Shown: positions 41,528-49,600 of the stretch, in pieces
How positions within the stretch are numbered: position 1 is the stretch's first letter
How the letters are laid out: every line of letters begins with the position of its first letter
Origin: Aeromicrobium chenweiae
GTDB taxonomy: Bacteria; Actinomycetota; Actinomycetes; Propionibacteriales; Nocardioidaceae
Reading direction: 5' to 3'
Assembly: GCF_003065605.1 (NCBI RefSeq)
Contig: NZ_CP026952.1
Span: 124,001 to 188,000, forward strand
Length of the DNA: 64,000 nt
Notes under the pieces: model-generated
The model's database searches: none
Told to the model about the DNA's origin: nothing
What the model saw: only the letters and a program-made list of their open reading frames with translations
Program-made: the position numbers and the translations under genes

Positions 41528-42112
41528 TCAGGACTTCGACGCCGAACCGTTCGTGTCGTCGGAGGCGCCGCCCACGACCTCGGCCGCCGTGTGCGCACCG
41601 GCCGGCGCGCTCGAGGCGGACGACGTGGTCGAGGCGGACGGCGGCGGGGGCGTGGTGGGAGCCGCCGGCGGGGGCGTGCTCGTCGGCGGCGTGTACGCGT
41701 GGTCGGGCTGGCCGCCGCGACGGCGCAGGATCGCGAAGGTCGCGGCACCGGCGCCGGTCAGGATGCCGAGGGCCGCCACCTTGCGCAGCCGCTTCTTCTT
41801 GGGCTTCGCGCGCTCGGGCAGCTTCTCCTGCACGTTCTCGGGCAGGCGCTCGAAGAGGTCGTCCCGCAGGTCCAGCAGCTGGTCCTTGTCGGGCAGGGCC
41901 GCGACGATCTGGTCACGGACGCCCGGGGCGCGGTCGACGACCTGCTGGCGCAGCTCACCGGCCTGCTCGACGATCTGGTCGCGGACCTCGGGTGCGTGCG
42001 CCACGACCTGCTTGCGGAGCTCGTCGGTCTGGCCCGCGAGGTCGCTGAGCTGTGACTCCAGCTTGTCGCGAAGCGTGGTCGGGACGGTCTTCTTCTTGAA
42101 AGGCCTGGGCAT
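41528..42112 (-). CDS. Hypothetical membrane-anchored protein with amphipathic repeats
   Basis: A 194-residue protein. The start ATG (MPRPFKKKT) has AGGAG seven bases before it. Residues 15-80 contain three related units of the type VVAHAPEVRDQIVEQ / VVDRAPGVRDQIVAA, about 17 residues apart, which should form amphipathic helices. A basic run (KPKKKRLRK) and one membrane helix (VAALGILTGAGAATFAIL) follow, then a Pro/Thr/Ser-rich tail. It starts 31 bp after LigD Pol-PE and probably shares its transcript. No known function; an apolipoprotein-like or stress-membrane role is speculative. Confidence 0.65.
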   Translation of the reverse strand: MPRPFKKKTVPTTLRDKLESQLSDLAGQTDELRKQVVAHAPEVRDQIVEQAGELRQQVVDRAPGVRDQIVAALPDKDQLLDLRDDLFERLPENVQEKLPERAKPKKKRLRKVAALGILTGAGAATFAILRRRGGQPDHAYTPPTSTPPPAAPTTPPPPSASTTSSASSAPAGAHTAAEVVGGASDDTNGSASKS

Positions 42113-42143
42113 GTGCGTGCTCCTGTTCATCGGGGATCTCAGT

Positions 42144-43520
42144 TCAGGTGATCTTCATCCGGTGGATGAGCCACTGGTTCTTGTTGGTGTGGATCAGCGC
42201 GTACTTGCGACGTCCGCCGAGCCCGCCCTCCTTGGTACCACTCAGGGTGGCAATGACCTCTCGAGCCTTCCACTTCTCGAGCTCGTACGTGCCGTGGTCC
42301 CAGATGGTGACCTCCCCACCTCCGTACTCGCCCTTCGGGATCGTTCCCTCGAAGGTCGCATACGACAGCGGGTGGTCCTCGGTCTGCACCGCAAGATGAT
42401 TCTTGCCGGTGTCGGTCGGGACGCCCTTGGGCAGGGCCCACGACACCAGGACACCGTCGTGCTCGAGCCGGAAGTCCCAGTGCAGGCTGCTCGCGTGGTG
42501 CTCCTGGATGACGAACGTCCGTCCGTCGGACGTCGACGGGCGGTCGGCGGGGACGGGTTCGGGGGTCTTGTCGGGGTCGCGCATCGACCGGTACGTCGCC
42601 AGGCGGTCGAGCTCGTCGGGCTCGGCCGCGTGGGTCGGCAGATCGGCCATCGGGTCCTTGCGCCGCTTCATGCGGGCGACCACCTGGTCGAGGGTGAGCT
42701 GCTCGAGCGAGTCGGTCATCTCGCGCCACGTCCGGGGCACCGCGACCCTCGGCTCGGTGGTGCCGCGCAGCGAGTACGGCGCGATCGTCGTCTTGTTGCC
42801 GTTGTTCTGGCTCCAGTCGACCAGCACCTTGCCGGGTCGCTCGCTCTTGCGCATCGAGCTGACCACGAGGTCGGGCAGCTCGGCCTCCAGGGCCTTGGCG
42901 ACCTCCTTGGCGAACGCGTTCATGTAGTCCGAGTCGTGGGCGCCGTCCAGCGGTGCGTACAGGTGGATGCCCTTGCTGCCGCTGGTGACCGGGTACGTCG
43001 TCAGGTCGAGGTCGGCCAGCATCTTCTTCGCCCGCTTGGCCACCTCGACGCACTCCGGCAGGCCGGCGCCTGGGCCCGGGTCGAGGTCGAGGACGAACCG
43101 GTCGGGGTTCTGCGGCGTCCCGTCGCGGTCGACCCGCCACTGCGGGACGTGCAGCTCCAGGGCGGCGACCTGGCCGGCCCAGGCGAGCGCGGCGGCGTCC
43201 TCGAACACGGGGTAGGTGTTCACGTGCTCACGGTGGTGGATCTCGACGCGGCGGATCCACGACGGTGCGGAGTCGGGCAGGTTCTTCTCGAAGAACACGC
43301 TGCCGGGCTTGCTCCCGGTGCCGACGCCGTCGACCCAGCGCTTGCGGGTGACGATGCGACCCTGGATGTGGGGGAGCAGGTAGGGGGCGATCTGCTGGTA
43401 GTAGGCGATGACGTCGGCCTTCGTCGTCCCGGTCGCGGGATAGATGACCTTGTCCGGATGCGTCAGACGCAGACGCCGCCCAGCGACCGACACGGTGTCG
43501 GCGGCGCTGCTGCGGGCCAT
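42144..43520 (-). CDS. LigD-type NHEJ protein: polymerase and 3'-phosphoesterase domains
   Basis: A 458-residue protein lacking a ligase domain. Residues 1-295 are the primase-like polymerase (PolDom): LTHPDKVIYP, RWVDGVG, the catalytic DLD at Asp145 and Asp147, and TSGSKGIHLYAPL. Residues 330-458 are the phosphoesterase domain: FVIQEHHASSLHWDFRLEHD, TIPKGEYGGGEVTIWDHG. Together they trim and fill broken DNA ends for Ku-directed joining. The ATP ligase gene 1 kb downstream supplies sealing, and Ku is 3 kb upstream. A SigF-type promoter at -40 suggests stress control. Confidence 0.93.
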   Translation of the reverse strand: MARSSAADTVSVAGRRLRLTHPDKVIYPATGTTKADVIAYYQQIAPYLLPHIQGRIVTRKRWVDGVGTGSKPGSVFFEKNLPDSAPSWIRRVEIHHREHVNTYPVFEDAAALAWAGQVAALELHVPQWRVDRDGTPQNPDRFVLDLDPGPGAGLPECVEVAKRAKKMLADLDLTTYPVTSGSKGIHLYAPLDGAHDSDYMNAFAKEVAKALEAELPDLVVSSMRKSERPGKVLVDWSQNNGNKTTIAPYSLRGTTEPRVAVPRTWREMTDSLEQLTLDQVVARMKRRKDPMADLPTHAAEPDELDRLATYRSMRDPDKTPEPVPADRPSTSDGRTFVIQEHHASSLHWDFRLEHDGVLVSWALPKGVPTDTGKNHLAVQTEDHPLSYATFEGTIPKGEYGGGEVTIWDHGTYELEKWKAREVIATLSGTKEGGLGGRRKYALIHTNKNQWLIHRMKIT

Positions 43521-43565
43521 CGGGGTCCTTTCGCCGTCGGGTCGCTCCCTCCGGGCGCGGCACGC

Positions 43566-43591
43566 GTACCCGATCCGAGCCGGATGAAACC
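43566..43591 (-). promoter_or_regulatory. SigF/SigB-type promoter of the LigD Pol-PE gene
   Basis: GGTTT, 15 bases, GGGTAC on the minus strand, an almost perfect actinobacterial SigF promoter. The ATG is about 45 bases beyond the -10 element. Confidence 0.65.
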
Positions 43592-43750
43592 GGTCTTGTC
43601 CAAGCAGTCGCAGGTGAATAGCCCATGAGAACTAGATGAACTAGTCCATCGGCACGGGTCGCGGCTTGCCATCGGGGGTCCATCAGTGCCATGGTGTGGT
43701 GGTCGGTTGAGCAACTAGCCGTACACGGATCGAGACCTCTGGGGGTCATC

Positions 43751-44554
43751 GTGAACTCTGCTCCCGTTACATCCATCAGCACGTCCACCTCGTCGGGCCC
43801 CGCCCACGAGCAGGCGGACGACACCGCAGCACTCATCGAGGCGGCCGCCTCGGCCGGTCCGGCTGAGCGCGCCGCGCTCGAGGACGAGGTCGTCCGTCGC
43901 CATCTCGGGCTCGCGCGTCACCTCGCGGGCCGGTACGCCGGTCGCGGCATCGACCGCGAGGACCTCGTGCAGGTCGCCAACTTCGCGTTGGTCAAGTCGA
44001 TCCGCGGCTTCCGCCACGACCGGGGCGAGTTCGTCCCCTTCGCGACGGTCACGATCCTGGGTGAGATCAAGAAGCACTTCCGCGACCACGGCTGGGGCGT
44101 TCGTCCCCCGCGCCGGATCCAGCAGCTGCAGGCCGACATCTCCGCGGCGTCCGAGCGCATCTTCCACGCCGAGGGTCACGCACCCGACGCCACGCAGATC
44201 GCTGCCGAGCTCGGCGCCGACCTCGCCGACGTGAACGAGGCGATGGCCGCTCGCGGCTGCTTCTCGCCCACGTCGCTCGACCAGCCCGTGCGCGACGGCG
44301 GCCAGCCGCTCGGCGAGACGCTGCGCTGGGACGAGTCGGCGTTCTCGTTCATCGACGACTGGGTGACGGTCGGCCCGCTGTGCCGCGACCTCGCCGAGGA
44401 CGAGCGTGAGCTCATCCGCCTGCGCTTCGTCGAGGACAAGACCCAGCAGGAGATCGCCGACCTGGTCGGCGTGAGCCAGATGCAGGTGTCGCGCCGCCTC
44501 GCCAAGCTGCTCGACCAGCTGCGCGCGAAGGCCGCTGTCGCGGACGTCGCCTGA
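43751..44554 (+). CDS. sigF: RNA polymerase sigma factor, SigF/SigB family
   Basis: A 267-residue group 3 sigma factor. Region 2 reads LARHLAGRYAGRGIDREDLV and continues with QVANFALVKSIRGFRHDRGE, region 3 GVRPPRRIQQLQADI, and region 4 ERELIRLRFVEDKTQQEIAD with the helix-turn-helix VGVSQMQVSRRL. GTG was preferred because GGGGGT lies a few bases upstream. Sigma factors of this family control general stress responses and are held by RsbW-type kinases, released by STAS proteins. The RsbQ/P, phytochrome-phosphatase and STAS genes nearby, and matching promoters on three neighbours, support this role. Confidence 0.93.
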   Translation: MNSAPVTSISTSTSSGPAHEQADDTAALIEAAASAGPAERAALEDEVVRRHLGLARHLAGRYAGRGIDREDLVQVANFALVKSIRGFRHDRGEFVPFATVTILGEIKKHFRDHGWGVRPPRRIQQLQADISAASERIFHAEGHAPDATQIAAELGADLADVNEAMAARGCFSPTSLDQPVRDGGQPLGETLRWDESAFSFIDDWVTVGPLCRDLAEDERELIRLRFVEDKTQQEIADLVGVSQMQVSRRLAKLLDQLRAKAAVADVA

Positions 44555-44570
44555 CCGTACTTTTCGGTGG

Positions 44571-44596
44571 AGCCCCGGGCCTGTTCGCCCGGGGCT
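44571..44596 (+). terminator. Terminator of the sigma factor gene
   Basis: Perfect AGCCCCGGGC / GCCCGGGGCT with a six-base loop, 16 bases after the stop. Confidence 0.8.
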
Positions 44597-44708
44597 TCGT
44601 CGATTGCTAAAGTCGTGCCCGCCGGTTCAGCAGCAGCCGTTTCGCTTTGTGGACCGGAAAGGCATCTCGATGGATCGCACCGCTCTCGACGACCCCGGAG
44701 GTCGTCGA

Positions 44709-45224
44709 TCAGGAGCTGGCGCGATGACGCCCGGGCTCGAACGTCCGCTCCGCGAACGACGGTGCCGAGGTCCACACGACCTGGTTGCCGACCTCGTCGG
44801 CGATCGCCTGGGCCAGGTCCTCGGGAGCCGCGACGTGCTGCGGTGCAGGGTCGTCCAGGTCGGTCCCGATGCGGGCCTCCAGAGGTGCGTGCCAGATGAG
44901 GGACACGTCGTGGTGGTCGCTGCACCGGAGGCAGAGGTCCACCAGCTGGTCGCAGGCCGCGTCGTCGGTCGGCCTCTCGCACACCGCCACCACGTGGGTG
45001 GCGGGCGAGGCCTGGCGCACCAGGTCGCGGATCGCCTGATCGCCGGCCGTGGTGTCGAGGCGGACGACGGCATTCGTCGCGGTCGTCAGCCAGCCCAGCG
45101 AGACGGTCACCGCGTGGATGCTGCATCCTCGCCGGTCGAGCTCGTGGGTCAGGGCCTGGCCCAGCGCGTCGCGGTCACCGAAGACGGTCACGGTCGGGCC
45201 CGCGAGGTGCAGGTCAGAGCTCAC
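44709..45224 (-). CDS. Hypothetical Rossmann-like protein, SigF-type promoter
   Basis: A 171-residue protein of alternating strands and helices (TVTVFGDRDALGQALTHELD; THVVAVCERPTDDAACDQLV). The opening strand-GDRDALG-helix resembles a short-chain-reductase-like Rossmann turn, but the catalytic residues of reductases are not evident and the protein is short for that family. It has its own GTTT-N15-GGGTAC promoter, so it is probably part of the general stress regulon. It lies between sigma factor and GAF-ANTAR genes. Confidence 0.6.
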   Translation of the reverse strand: MSSDLHLAGPTVTVFGDRDALGQALTHELDRRGCSIHAVTVSLGWLTTATNAVVRLDTTAGDQAIRDLVRQASPATHVVAVCERPTDDAACDQLVDLCLRCSDHHDVSLIWHAPLEARIGTDLDDPAPQHVAAPEDLAQAIADEVGNQVVWTSAPSFAERTFEPGRHRASS

Positions 45225-45293
45225 GCGGTCGTCCCTTCGGGTCGGGCAGCGAGGTGGCGGACGTGGTCCACCGAGGTCAGCAACAAGCGGGTC

Positions 45294-45319
45294 GTACCCC
45301 TACCGACGGCGAGCAAACC
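45294..45319 (-). promoter_or_regulatory. SigF/SigB-type promoter of the 171-residue protein gene
   Basis: GGTTT, 15 bases, GGGTAC on the minus strand, with the same spacing as the LigD promoter. The ATG lies about 70 bases beyond. Confidence 0.6.
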
Positions 45320-45400
45320 GTCGGTAGGTCACGACCTGTATTTTCAGTCGGGGCTGTGGTTGTCTTGACCGGCATCCCGAAATCTTTGAGGAGTGCTTCC

Positions 45401-46114
45401 GTGGACAGCTCGACGTTCTTCGCGCAGATGGCCCTTGACCTGCACGACGAGCCGACGGCCGAACGGACGATCGAGCGGATCGCGGAGTACGCGCAGATGG
45501 CCACCGGCTGCGACGACGCGGGCATCATGCTCGTGCACGCGCGCAACCAGATCGAGACCGCGGCCGCGACGTCCCGCCGCGTCGGGGAGTCCCACAACCT
45601 GCAGATCGTCCACGACGAGGGCCCCTGCCTGGACGCGATCGACGGCGACGCCCACTACTCGTCCGACGACGTCGCCAGTGACCCCCGGTGGCAGAAGTGG
45701 GGCCCGTCGGTCGCCGAGCTGGGCTTCAACAGCGTCCTGAGCCTGCGCCTGGAGACCCGGTCGCGCCGCTACGGCTCACTGAACCTGTACGCCGAGCGGC
45801 TGCACGCCTTCGACGACGACGACCTCGCCGTCGCCGCAGTCTTCGTCCGGCACGCGTCGGTGGCGCTGGCCAACGCGCACAACGAGGAGGGCCTGCAGCT
45901 GGCCATCGACGCGCGCAAGCTGATCGGCCAGGCGCAGGGCATCCTCATGGAACGCTTCGACATCGACGCCGATCGGGCGTTCGAGTTCCTGCGCCGGCAG
46001 TCGCAGACCCACAACGTCAAGCTCCGCTACGTCGCGGAGTGGGTCGTCGACCACCGGGGCTCGCCCGACGCGACGTTCTCCGGACCGGTCCCCGACGAGG
46101 TCGCCAGCCGCTAG
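45401..46114 (+). CDS. GAF and ANTAR domain RNA-binding regulator
   Basis: A 237-residue protein. The GTG start (VDSSTFFAQMALDLH) follows GAGGAGTG. Residues 25-160 form a GAF domain (AQMATGCDDAGIMLVHARN ... DEGPCLDAI); residues 170-225 are an ANTAR domain (IDARKLIGQAQGILMERFDI, then ADRAFEFLRRQSQTHNVKLR), which binds paired RNA hairpins to prevent termination. Such GAF-ANTAR proteins are numerous in actinobacteria, usually with unknown targets. The stop overlaps the convergent Ku stop by four bases. Confidence 0.9.
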   Translation: MDSSTFFAQMALDLHDEPTAERTIERIAEYAQMATGCDDAGIMLVHARNQIETAAATSRRVGESHNLQIVHDEGPCLDAIDGDAHYSSDDVASDPRWQKWGPSVAELGFNSVLSLRLETRSRRYGSLNLYAERLHAFDDDDLAVAAVFVRHASVALANAHNEEGLQLAIDARKLIGQAQGILMERFDIDADRAFEFLRRQSQTHNVKLRYVAEWVVDHRGSPDATFSGPVPDEVASR

Positions 46115-47025
46115 CTGGCCTTCTTGGCCTTCTTCTTCGCGGGAGCCTTCTTGGCCGGGGCCTTCTTCGCGGCAGCGGTCTTCTTCGCCGCGGCCTTCTT
46201 GGCGGGCGCCTTCGCGGGGGTCGACTTCTTGGCGGGTGTCGCCTTCTTCTTGTCGATGCTCCGCTTGAGCGCCTCCATGAGGTCGACGACCTCGGCGTCC
46301 TCGCCGTCGTCCTCGCTCTGTCCGAAGGTCGCGTCGGTGTCGAGCGCGTCGCCCTCCTTCAGCTTCGCCTCCACGAGCGTGCGCAGCTGCTCCTGGTAGT
46401 CGTCCGTGAACGCGGAGCTGTCGAAGTCGCCGGCCAGGGACTCGACCAGCTGGGCGGCCATGTCGCGCTCCTTCTCGCTGATCCGCGGCGTCTCCTTCAG
46501 CACGTCGAACGCGGGGGAGCGCACCTCGTCGTCCCACAGGAGCGTCTGCAGCAGCAGGACGTCACCGCGGACGCGCAGCGCGGCGAGCCGGGTCTTCTGA
46601 CGCAGCGCGAACCGGACGATCGCGGTGCGGTCGGAGTCCTCGAGCGCGCGGCGCAGCAGGGTGTACTGCTTGAGGGTCTTGCCCTCGGGCTCGAGGTAGT
46701 AGCTCTTGTCGAGGCGCAGGAGGTCGACCTGCTCGGCGGGGACGAACTCCACGACCTCGATCTCGTGGTTGCGCTCGGCCGGGAGCGACTTGAGGTCCTT
46801 CTCGGTCAGGACGACCGTCTGCTCGCCGTCGTCGTACGCCTTGTCGATGTCTCCGTACGCGACGACCTCGCCGCACACCTCGCAGCGCCGCTGGTAGCGG
46901 ATGCGCCCGCCGTCCTTGGCGTGGACCTGGTGCAGCGGCACGTCGTGGCTCTCCGTCGCGCTGTAGACCTTCACCGGCACGCTGACCAGGCCGAAGCTGA
47001 TCGCGCCCTTCCAGATGGATCGCAT
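46111..47025 (-). CDS. ku: Ku protein for non-homologous end joining
   Basis: A 304-residue bacterial Ku. It starts MRSIWKGAISFGLVSVPVKV, the standard opening, and has RRCEVCGEVV, a zinc-knuckle-like pair, and the conserved core to residue 250. The long tail is Lys/Ala/Pro-rich (KKATPAKKSTPAKAPAKKAA), as in many actinobacterial Ku proteins, where it aids DNA binding and recruitment. It binds broken DNA ends and brings LigD activities. The Pol-PE and ligase genes are 3-6 kb away. A palindrome-rich region precedes the start. Confidence 0.95.
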   Translation of the reverse strand: MRSIWKGAISFGLVSVPVKVYSATESHDVPLHQVHAKDGGRIRYQRRCEVCGEVVAYGDIDKAYDDGEQTVVLTEKDLKSLPAERNHEIEVVEFVPAEQVDLLRLDKSYYLEPEGKTLKQYTLLRRALEDSDRTAIVRFALRQKTRLAALRVRGDVLLLQTLLWDDEVRSPAFDVLKETPRISEKERDMAAQLVESLAGDFDSSAFTDDYQEQLRTLVEAKLKEGDALDTDATFGQSEDDGEDAEVVDLMEALKRSIDKKKATPAKKSTPAKAPAKKAAAKKTAAAKKAPAKKAPAKKKAKKAS

Positions 47026-47065
47026 GCCTCATTAGACCCTGTCGCGCGCAGGTCCCGCACGTCAG

Positions 47066-47218
47066 CGGTGGATTCTCCACCGTTTCCGGGGGGCGCGGTG
47101 CTTCTGCCACCGTTGCGCCCGGGCGCGGTGTTTCTGCCACCGTAAGAGGCGGATTTCGGGCCCATTCGGTGGCGCATCCACCGCGCCACCGGGAGAAGGT
47201 GGCAGAAACACCGCGCCC
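47066..47218. repeat. Palindrome cluster upstream of ku
   Basis: Contains CGGTGGA-TTC-TCCACCG (47066-47082); two direct copies of a 22-bp unit at 47091 and 47121 (GGGCGCGGTG then C/TTTCTGCCACCG); and a perfect 21-bp inverted copy of the second at 47198-47218. Another CGGTGGCG/CGCCACCG pair lies between. The whole forms alternative hairpins between the acyltransferase stop and the Ku start. Confidence 0.8.
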
Positions 47219-47231
47219 GGCGGGGGAGGGG

Positions 47232-47972
47232 TCAGCGGGGGAAGAAGCGGAACCGGCGTCGCGGCGGGGCGGGGTCGGCCGGCTTCGGGATCTCGACGAA
47301 GCCCGGGTCGTACGACTCGAGGCCGCCGGCGATGCGGGTGCGCAGCTGCGCGACCGCCGCCGCGGGGTCGTCGTACGGGATGCCGCTGAGCTGGTTGGGG
47401 GAGTGCTGCCACCACTGCAGGTCGAGCAGCTCGGCCCGCAGGTCGTCGTCGACGCGGGAGCGGATGACCTTCGCCGGCAGGCCGGCGGCGATCGAGTACG
47501 GCGGGATGTCGTGGGTGACGACGGCGTTCGCGGCGATGATCGAGCCGTGGCCGATCGTGACGCCACGCAGGACGACGACGTTCGCGCCCAGCCACACGTC
47601 GTTGCCGATCACGGACAGGTCGCCGCCGACGCTGCGGAACGACTGGCGTCCCCCGGCCGCGGGGTCGACGACCTCGGTGGAGTCCGCCGACGGGTGCCAG
47701 CCCCAGGTGGCCTTCTTGTACTGGAACGCCGAGACGCTCAGCCAGCTCGTCGGGTGGCCGGTCGCGCCGAGCAGGCTGCCGGGGCCGATCTCGCAGTAGC
47801 GCCCGAGCGTTGCGGCCTGCACCTCGACCTCGCGGCCGAACTCGGTGAACGCGCCGATGCGGGTGTCGGCCCGGATCACGAACGGACCGAGGAAGCGGAC
47901 GGGCGGCTCCACGAACAGGCGGGACCGGCCGACGCGCTGCACGTGCTGGGCGCCGCGGATGTGCTCGACCAT
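47232..47972 (-). CDS. CatB-like hexapeptide acyltransferase
   Basis: A 246-residue left-handed beta-helix acyltransferase of the xenobiotic/CatB branch: IGAFTEFGREVEVQAATLGR, YCEIGPGSLLGATGHPTSWL, then VIGNDVWLGANVVVLRGVTI and AAGLPAKVIRSR. The catalytic His is probably in GATGHPTSW. Related proteins acetylate chloramphenicol, streptogramins or sugars. The extended C-terminus of about 50 residues ends in an Arg-rich tail. No sugar or resistance gene is adjacent, so the acceptor is unknown. Confidence 0.82.
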   Translation of the reverse strand: MVEHIRGAQHVQRVGRSRLFVEPPVRFLGPFVIRADTRIGAFTEFGREVEVQAATLGRYCEIGPGSLLGATGHPTSWLSVSAFQYKKATWGWHPSADSTEVVDPAAGGRQSFRSVGGDLSVIGNDVWLGANVVVLRGVTIGHGSIIAANAVVTHDIPPYSIAAGLPAKVIRSRVDDDLRAELLDLQWWQHSPNQLSGIPYDDPAAAVAQLRTRIAGGLESYDPGFVEIPKPADPAPPRRRFRFFPR

Positions 47973-48156
47973 CGTTCCCCCTGCTCGTCGACGCTGGATC
48001 GACCGGATGCGGCTCTCAGGTTATCGACCGGGTCGCCGGTGCCGCGGCCGACACCGCCGCGGACGGGACCGCAGAGATTTCTGCGCCGGGTCCGGCGATC
48101 CGCACTAGGCTCGATCACGCCTCACCGATCTGTCCGATGGAGCCGAAGGAGCAGTC

Positions 48157-49509
48157 ATGACCAGTCCCGCGTACCAGGTGACCGACCCGTCGACGGGCGA
48201 GGTCGTCGAGTCCTTCGAGTCCGCGACCGATGCCGACGTCGAGGCCGCGCTGACGGCCGCCGCGGAGGCGTACTCGTCGTGGAAGGACGTGCCGATCGCC
48301 GATCGTGCGACGGTGGTGAAGAAGGTCGCGGCGCTGTTCGCCGAGCGTGCCGACGAGCTCGCGAAGATCGCGCAGACCGAGATGGGCAAGCCGGTCGGGG
48401 AGGGCGTCGAGGAGGCCGAGTTCTGCCAGGCGATCTTCGACTACTTCGCCGACGAGGGACCGACGCTCGCGGCCGACCAGCCGATCAAGACGTTCTCGGG
48501 CGGCAGGGCCGTGGTCCAGAAGCTGCCGATCGGACCCCTGCTGGGGATCATGCCGTGGAACTTCCCGTTCTACCAGATCGCCCGTTTCGCGGCCCCGAAC
48601 CTGATGCTGGGCAACACGATCATCCTCAAGCACGCCGAGTCGGTGCCGCGCTCGGCACTCGCGGTCGAGCAGATCTTGAAGGACGCCGGCGTGCCCGAGG
48701 GCGCGTACGTCAACGTGTTCGCCACGCACGACCAGATCGAGACGATCATCGCCGACCCGCGCATCGCCGGCGTCTCGCTGACCGGGTCCGAGCGCGCCGG
48801 CGCCGTCGTCGCCGCGCTGACCGGCAAGAACCTCAAGAAGTGCGTGCTGGAGCTGGGCGGCTCCGACCCGATGGTCGTGCTGGACACCGACGACCTCGAC
48901 TCGGTGGCCGGCGACGCGTGGGACTTCCGGATGTACAACACCGGCCAGGCCTGCAACTCCAACAAGCGCATGATCGTCATGGAGGACCTGTTCGACGACT
49001 TCGTCGCCAGGCTCACCGAGAAGGCGCTGTCGCTCGAGTCGTTCTCGCCGCTGTCGTCGCGCAGGGCCGCCGAGACCCTCGCCGAGCAGGTGCAGGACGC
49101 GGTCGACAAGGGCGCGACCCTGCACGCGGGCGGCACGCTCAGCGACGGGCCCGACGCGCACTACTCGCCGGCCGTGCTGACCGGCGTCACGAAGGACATG
49201 CGGGCGTACTCCGAGGAGCTGTTCGGCCCGGTTGCCGTGGTCTACAAGGTCGGGTCGGACGACGAGGCGCTCGCGCTCGCGAACGACACGACGTACGGCC
49301 TGGGCGGTTCGGTCTTCAGCGCCGACCCGACCCGCGCGGAGAAGATCGCCCAGCGGCTCGAGGTCGGCATGGCCAACGTCAACTCCACGGCGGGTGAGGG
49401 CGCCGAGATCCCGTTCGGTGGCGTCAAGCGCTCCGGCTTCGGCCGCGAGCTCGGTCCCCTCGGCATGGACGAGTTCGTCAACAAGCGGATGTTCTACGTC
49501 GCCGACTGA
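48157..49509 (+). CDS. Aldehyde dehydrogenase, succinate-semialdehyde type
   Basis: A 450-residue NAD(P)-dependent aldehyde dehydrogenase. Visible are MPWNFPFYQIARFAAPNLML, the cofactor loop SLTGSERAGA, the general base in LELGGSDPM, and the nucleophile Cys in NTGQACNSNKRMIV; the C-terminus has PFGGVKRSGFGREL. The sequence type (short, YxxxWK-like start, FSGGRAVVQKLPIGPLL) resembles the GabD/Sad group that oxidises succinate semialdehyde. It starts after GAAGGAG and stands alone. A second enzyme of related role follows on the other strand. Confidence 0.85.
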   Translation: MTSPAYQVTDPSTGEVVESFESATDADVEAALTAAAEAYSSWKDVPIADRATVVKKVAALFAERADELAKIAQTEMGKPVGEGVEEAEFCQAIFDYFADEGPTLAADQPIKTFSGGRAVVQKLPIGPLLGIMPWNFPFYQIARFAAPNLMLGNTIILKHAESVPRSALAVEQILKDAGVPEGAYVNVFATHDQIETIIADPRIAGVSLTGSERAGAVVAALTGKNLKKCVLELGGSDPMVVLDTDDLDSVAGDAWDFRMYNTGQACNSNKRMIVMEDLFDDFVARLTEKALSLESFSPLSSRRAAETLAEQVQDAVDKGATLHAGGTLSDGPDAHYSPAVLTGVTKDMRAYSEELFGPVAVVYKVGSDDEALALANDTTYGLGGSVFSADPTRAEKIAQRLEVGMANVNSTAGEGAEIPFGGVKRSGFGRELGPLGMDEFVNKRMFYVAD

Positions 49510-49516
49510 CCGCACA

Positions 49517-49585
49517 CCCCGCTGAGCCTGACGTTTCGACCGGGACACGCCTGGCGTGTCTGCAGAAACGTCAGGGCCAGCGGGG
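49517..49585. repeat. Nested palindrome family B, copy 2, between convergent genes
   Basis: Arms 49517-49537 and 49565-49585 pair with two mismatches; the inner GACACGC-CTG-GCGTGTC stem is the same as in copy 1. Again between convergent stops (two aldehyde dehydrogenases). Confidence 0.85.
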
Positions 49586-49600
49586 TCGGCCCGAGGCGGG

